Assembly: GCA_030151135.1 (NCBI GenBank)
Contig: JASLEQ010000359.1
Span: forward strand, 1-8,996
Origin: Candidatus Sulfotelmatobacter sp.
GTDB lineage: Bacteria; Acidobacteriota; Terriglobia; Terriglobales; SbA1
Reading direction: 5' to 3'
DNA: 8,996 bases
Numbering within the stretch: position 1 is the stretch's first letter; every line of letters starts with the position of its first letter. Positions 6,483 to 8,996 of this stretch are shown one piece after another. The position numbers were made by a program, and so were the translations under genes. The notes beneath the pieces are model-generated. The model saw only the letters and a list, made by a program, of their open reading frames with translations, made no database searches and was not told where the DNA came from.

Positions 6483-6510
6483 ATAAAAAAGGACGGGTTT
6501 GACCCGTCCT
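6481..6510 (-). terminator. intrinsic (Rho-independent) terminator of the glycosyltransferase gene
   Basis: On the minus strand AGGACGGGT (6510-6502) pairs perfectly with ACCCGTCCT (6498-6490) around a CAA loop. The stem is nine pairs and GC-rich, and is followed by TTTTTT then ATTA. It starts 28 bases after the glycosyltransferase stop codon. This should separate that gene's transcript from rfbB. The mirror image on the plus strand lacks a T-run, so it is unidirectional. Confidence 0.88.
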
Positions 6511-6537
6511 CAAGGATGGGAACTGGACATCAGGATT

Positions 6538-8988
6538 TCAACTTGCCCGCCGCGCCGTGGACTTGGCGGCAGCTGCAGCCCTCGCCATAGGCTTGATGGG
6601 AATACTGGCGGGCAAAGTTCGCCCCAATATTTGACCGTAAGTTTTGTCAATCTCTGTCGCGATCTTTGGCCACTGATAGTCTTCCTCGATTCGACGTCGA
6701 GCCGTTGCCCCGGCTGCTTTACGAATTGCCGGGTTCGCGATGAGAAATCGCAGACGCTCCGCTAAGTCGTCCACGTCGCCCGGCTTGAATAAGTAGCCTG
6801 CCCCTTCCACGGCTTCGCGATTTTCTGGTATGTCGCTGGCCAGCACGCATAAACCCGCGCCCATTGCGTCGAGCAACGCAAGAGACAGGCCCTCCATGTC
6901 CGAGGGTAAAACGAAGATCATGGCGTTCGTGAGCAACTCGTCCAAGGTATCGCCTGAAACCCAGTCGAGCATTCGAATTCGATCCGTCGCGTGCGTACGC
7001 AATTCCCTGCTGTATTCATCGCAGTAACTGGCCGCACCCGCCATCACCAATTTGACGTTGCCCTCCATCTGCTCAAACGCTTTCACCAGCAGATGACATC
7101 CTTTCTCGGGTGAGAAGCGGCCTAAAAACAATACGTACTTGTCCGGCTCGAGCCCCCATTCAAGAATTTGCTTGGGAGGACGCCGCTCGCGCAGCACCCC
7201 GCCATTCGGAACATAGAACGCTTCGACCCCGTGAACCTCACGATAACGGCGCTGCAGCTCTTTGGAAACGACCATGGTCCCATTAGGAAGTAGAGCGGAC
7301 GCCCGTTCGCCGCCATGCAGCACCGCGGAGGCAACCCGTCCCCATTTCTTTCGTTGCCAGTCGAGTCCTTGGACCGTTACGGCCGTCTTTGTTCCAAACA
7401 ACCGAGGTATCCATGAAAACAAGGCCGGCCCGAGAGCGTGATAATGCACGACGTCATAACGTTGGGCGATGGCGTGAACCGTGCTCCATAAGGTATGAAT
7501 CACCGTTTCCAAATGCTTCGATCGGATGGTAGGCAGACGTACCAGCCGCATGCCATTGTGTTCTGCGAGCGGAGGCGTGAAATACTTGCGGCAGTAAATT
7601 GTGACGTCCCAGCCCAACTGCGCGAGGTGTTTTCCTACCTCTTCGTAATAGGATTCGATTCCGCTGTACTTCGAAATCACTCCCCGGCCGCCGATGAACG
7701 CGACTCGCGGCCGGGCACGATGAGGTGACTTGGATTTCGGATCGGGCCTCAGGCAGCGGGAGGTCTCAGCCTTAGCTTCGATCAACCGCTGATAGATCTC
7801 CACAATTTTCGTGTAATACTCCTCGGGCGAGTGGTGCCGCCGCACCCATTCCCACCCGTAGCGCCCCATCTTTTCGGTCATTTCAAGATTTCCTGCCATG
7901 CATCGAATTGCTCCCGCAAGTTCATCGACATCTCCGCATTTATAGAGCAGACCACTCTCCCCGGCCTTTAAGAACTCTCTTCTCGATCCTGAGTCCGAAG
8001 CTACAACGGCGCGTCCCAAAGCATAGGATTCAAGCATGGTCTTCCCCAACGTCTCGTATGCGTGAGAAGGCAGGACGGTGAACTGCGACTCAGCGATCAG
8101 ACGGTTGCGTGTTTCGGCTGAAACCTGGCCAACGAACTCGACATTCTTAACGTCCAGCCACCGCGCCAGATTCTCGAGCGCATTACGTTCCGGCCCATCG
8201 CCGGCGATCTTCAGGTGGAGATGCGGGACTTTCTGCATCGCGCGAACGAGGTCGGCAACTCCCTTTTCCGCCGACAACCGGCCGACATAGAGTAGCGGGG
8301 CATTTGCCGGAATCGGCATGGGTTGATAAGCCATCTGGAAATGTGGCAGCACCTCGAACCGATCGCGATCCCAGCCATGCTCTACGAACTTTTCTCTTAC
8401 AAATTGACTCGGAGCCAAGAAAAGATCGACGCACCTGCGGTATGTGCCGAGCATGCGGTGAACATAAGCCTCCGCCGCCAGTGTGACCCTCGCCGCGAAT
8501 CCTGGATAACACTTCGACGGAACCACGTGCCAGAAGGCGCTGGCCTTGCACAACTCGCAAGCCTCTCCGCCGGAAACAAAGTTGTACGCCGGGCAAAGCA
8601 GCTTGAAGTCGTTCAAGTGATAAAGAACCGGAACACCTTGGGCTTTCAATTCCCACAGAATCGACGGCGAGAGGTGGTGGTAGATGTTGCGGATATGCGC
8701 GACATCAGGCTGAAAATCATCGATCATCGCCCTCAGCCGCCGGCGCGCGCGGGTTGAGTACATCGCGTGCGCGGCATTTTGCACCTTTTGTGCGAAACCT
8801 GCCTTGCTCTTGAAGTCGATATGCGGAACGAAGTAACCGTCGTATGGAGTGCGCTCCCCGCGCGAATCCTCCATCGAGAACAGTGCCACCTCGTGTCCTT
8901 GAGAACGCAGCAATTGCATGAGCTCAAAGAGATAAACTTCGGTCCCACTGAATGGGTAGTTATATTTGTTGCAGAATAAGATTCTCAT
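6538..8988 (-). CDS. two-domain GT4-type glycosyltransferase fusion (816 residues)
   Basis: This appears to be two retaining GT-B glycosyltransferases in tandem, probably acting at the cytoplasmic membrane face on a polysaccharide or glycan precursor. Domain 1 (about 1-405) has SGTEVYL (14-20), YVGRLSAEKG (234-243), GDGP (263-266) and an E-x7-E nucleotide-sugar motif (E312, E320). It also carries four cysteines (C132, C144, C147, C160) seen in some GT4 relatives. A polar linker (about 406-427) leads to domain 2 (428-790): RVAFIGGRGVISKYSGIESYYEE resembles the DUF1972-type start of putative rhamnosyltransferases, followed by FLGRFSPEKG (621-630) and MEGLSLALLDAMGAG with E699 and D707 (Asp in place of the second Glu). 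The end (about 791-816) is an Ala/Arg/Lys-rich tail. No signal peptide or membrane segment is evident. The MRILFCNKYNYP start at ATG 8988 is typical for GT4, although only eight upstream bases are visible and no Shine-Dalgarno is seen. The following rfb genes suggest dTDP-rhamnose as one donor; acceptor and linkage are unknown. Confidence 0.88.
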   Translation of the reverse strand: MRILFCNKYNYPFSGTEVYLFELMQLLRSQGHEVALFSMEDSRGERTPYDGYFVPHIDFKSKAGFAQKVQNAAHAMYSTRARRRLRAMIDDFQPDVAHIRNIYHHLSPSILWELKAQGVPVLYHLNDFKLLCPAYNFVSGGEACELCKASAFWHVVPSKCYPGFAARVTLAAEAYVHRMLGTYRRCVDLFLAPSQFVREKFVEHGWDRDRFEVLPHFQMAYQPMPIPANAPLLYVGRLSAEKGVADLVRAMQKVPHLHLKIAGDGPERNALENLARWLDVKNVEFVGQVSAETRNRLIAESQFTVLPSHAYETLGKTMLESYALGRAVVASDSGSRREFLKAGESGLLYKCGDVDELAGAIRCMAGNLEMTEKMGRYGWEWVRRHHSPEEYYTKIVEIYQRLIEAKAETSRCLRPDPKSKSPHRARPRVAFIGGRGVISKYSGIESYYEEVGKHLAQLGWDVTIYCRKYFTPPLAEHNGMRLVRLPTIRSKHLETVIHTLWSTVHAIAQRYDVVHYHALGPALFSWIPRLFGTKTAVTVQGLDWQRKKWGRVASAVLHGGERASALLPNGTMVVSKELQRRYREVHGVEAFYVPNGGVLRERRPPKQILEWGLEPDKYVLFLGRFSPEKGCHLLVKAFEQMEGNVKLVMAGAASYCDEYSRELRTHATDRIRMLDWVSGDTLDELLTNAMIFVLPSDMEGLSLALLDAMGAGLCVLASDIPENREAVEGAGYLFKPGDVDDLAERLRFLIANPAIRKAAGATARRRIEEDYQWPKIATEIDKTYGQILGRTLPASIPIKPMARAAAAAKSTARRAS

Positions 8989-8996
8989 CGGGAGCG

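Noticed and set aside
7700..7790. Possible sequencing error joining two separate glycosyltransferase genes
   Set aside because: The linker is in frame, has no stop or remnant start signals, and reads as a plausible polar linker. I keep it as a natural fusion, with raw-read support as the deciding test.

Overview
The window is a densely packed, single-direction bacterial chromosome segment. All eight protein genes lie on the minus strand, so transcription runs from the high coordinates to the low ones. Base composition is moderately GC-rich by eye. Protein style and gene content would fit a soil heterotroph, and Acidobacteriota is a reasonable guess, but nothing in the window proves the phylum. 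No RNA gene, insertion sequence, CRISPR array or phage gene is visible, and there is no gene-free stretch longer than about 70 bases.

Region 1 (8988 to 6427): a long gene for an 816-residue protein made of two complete GT4-type (GT-B fold) glycosyltransferases in one chain. It ends in a clear intrinsic terminator (6481-6510).

Region 2 (6427 to 3583): rfbB-rfbA-rfbD. These encode dTDP-glucose 4,6-dehydratase, glucose-1-phosphate thymidylyltransferase and dTDP-4-dehydrorhamnose reductase, three of the four enzymes of dTDP-L-rhamnose synthesis. The epimerase gene rfbC is not in the window. The C-terminal half of the upstream glycosyltransferase starts with a motif seen in putative rhamnosyltransferases, so regions 1 and 2 probably serve the same surface polysaccharide.

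Region 3 (3515 to beyond 1): a 3-hydroxyanthranilate (lower kynurenine or 2-nitrobenzoate type) meta-cleavage operon, nbaE-nbaF-nbaC-nbaD. The biochemical order is NbaC (ring opening of 3-hydroxyanthranilate), NbaD (decarboxylation to 2-aminomuconate semialdehyde), NbaE (oxidation to 2-aminomuconate) and NbaF (deamination). The last three genes are tightly coupled: the nbaF stop overlaps the nbaC Shine-Dalgarno, and the nbaC stop directly abuts the nbaD ATG. nbaD runs off the left edge with no stop codon.

I found no clearly undescribed multi-gene system. The least explained signals cluster at the start of rfbB. They are a perfect 12-bp inverted repeat in codons 18-26, an anti-Shine-Dalgarno-like 10-mer directly before the preferred ATG, and a terminator sitting where that operon's promoter would be expected.
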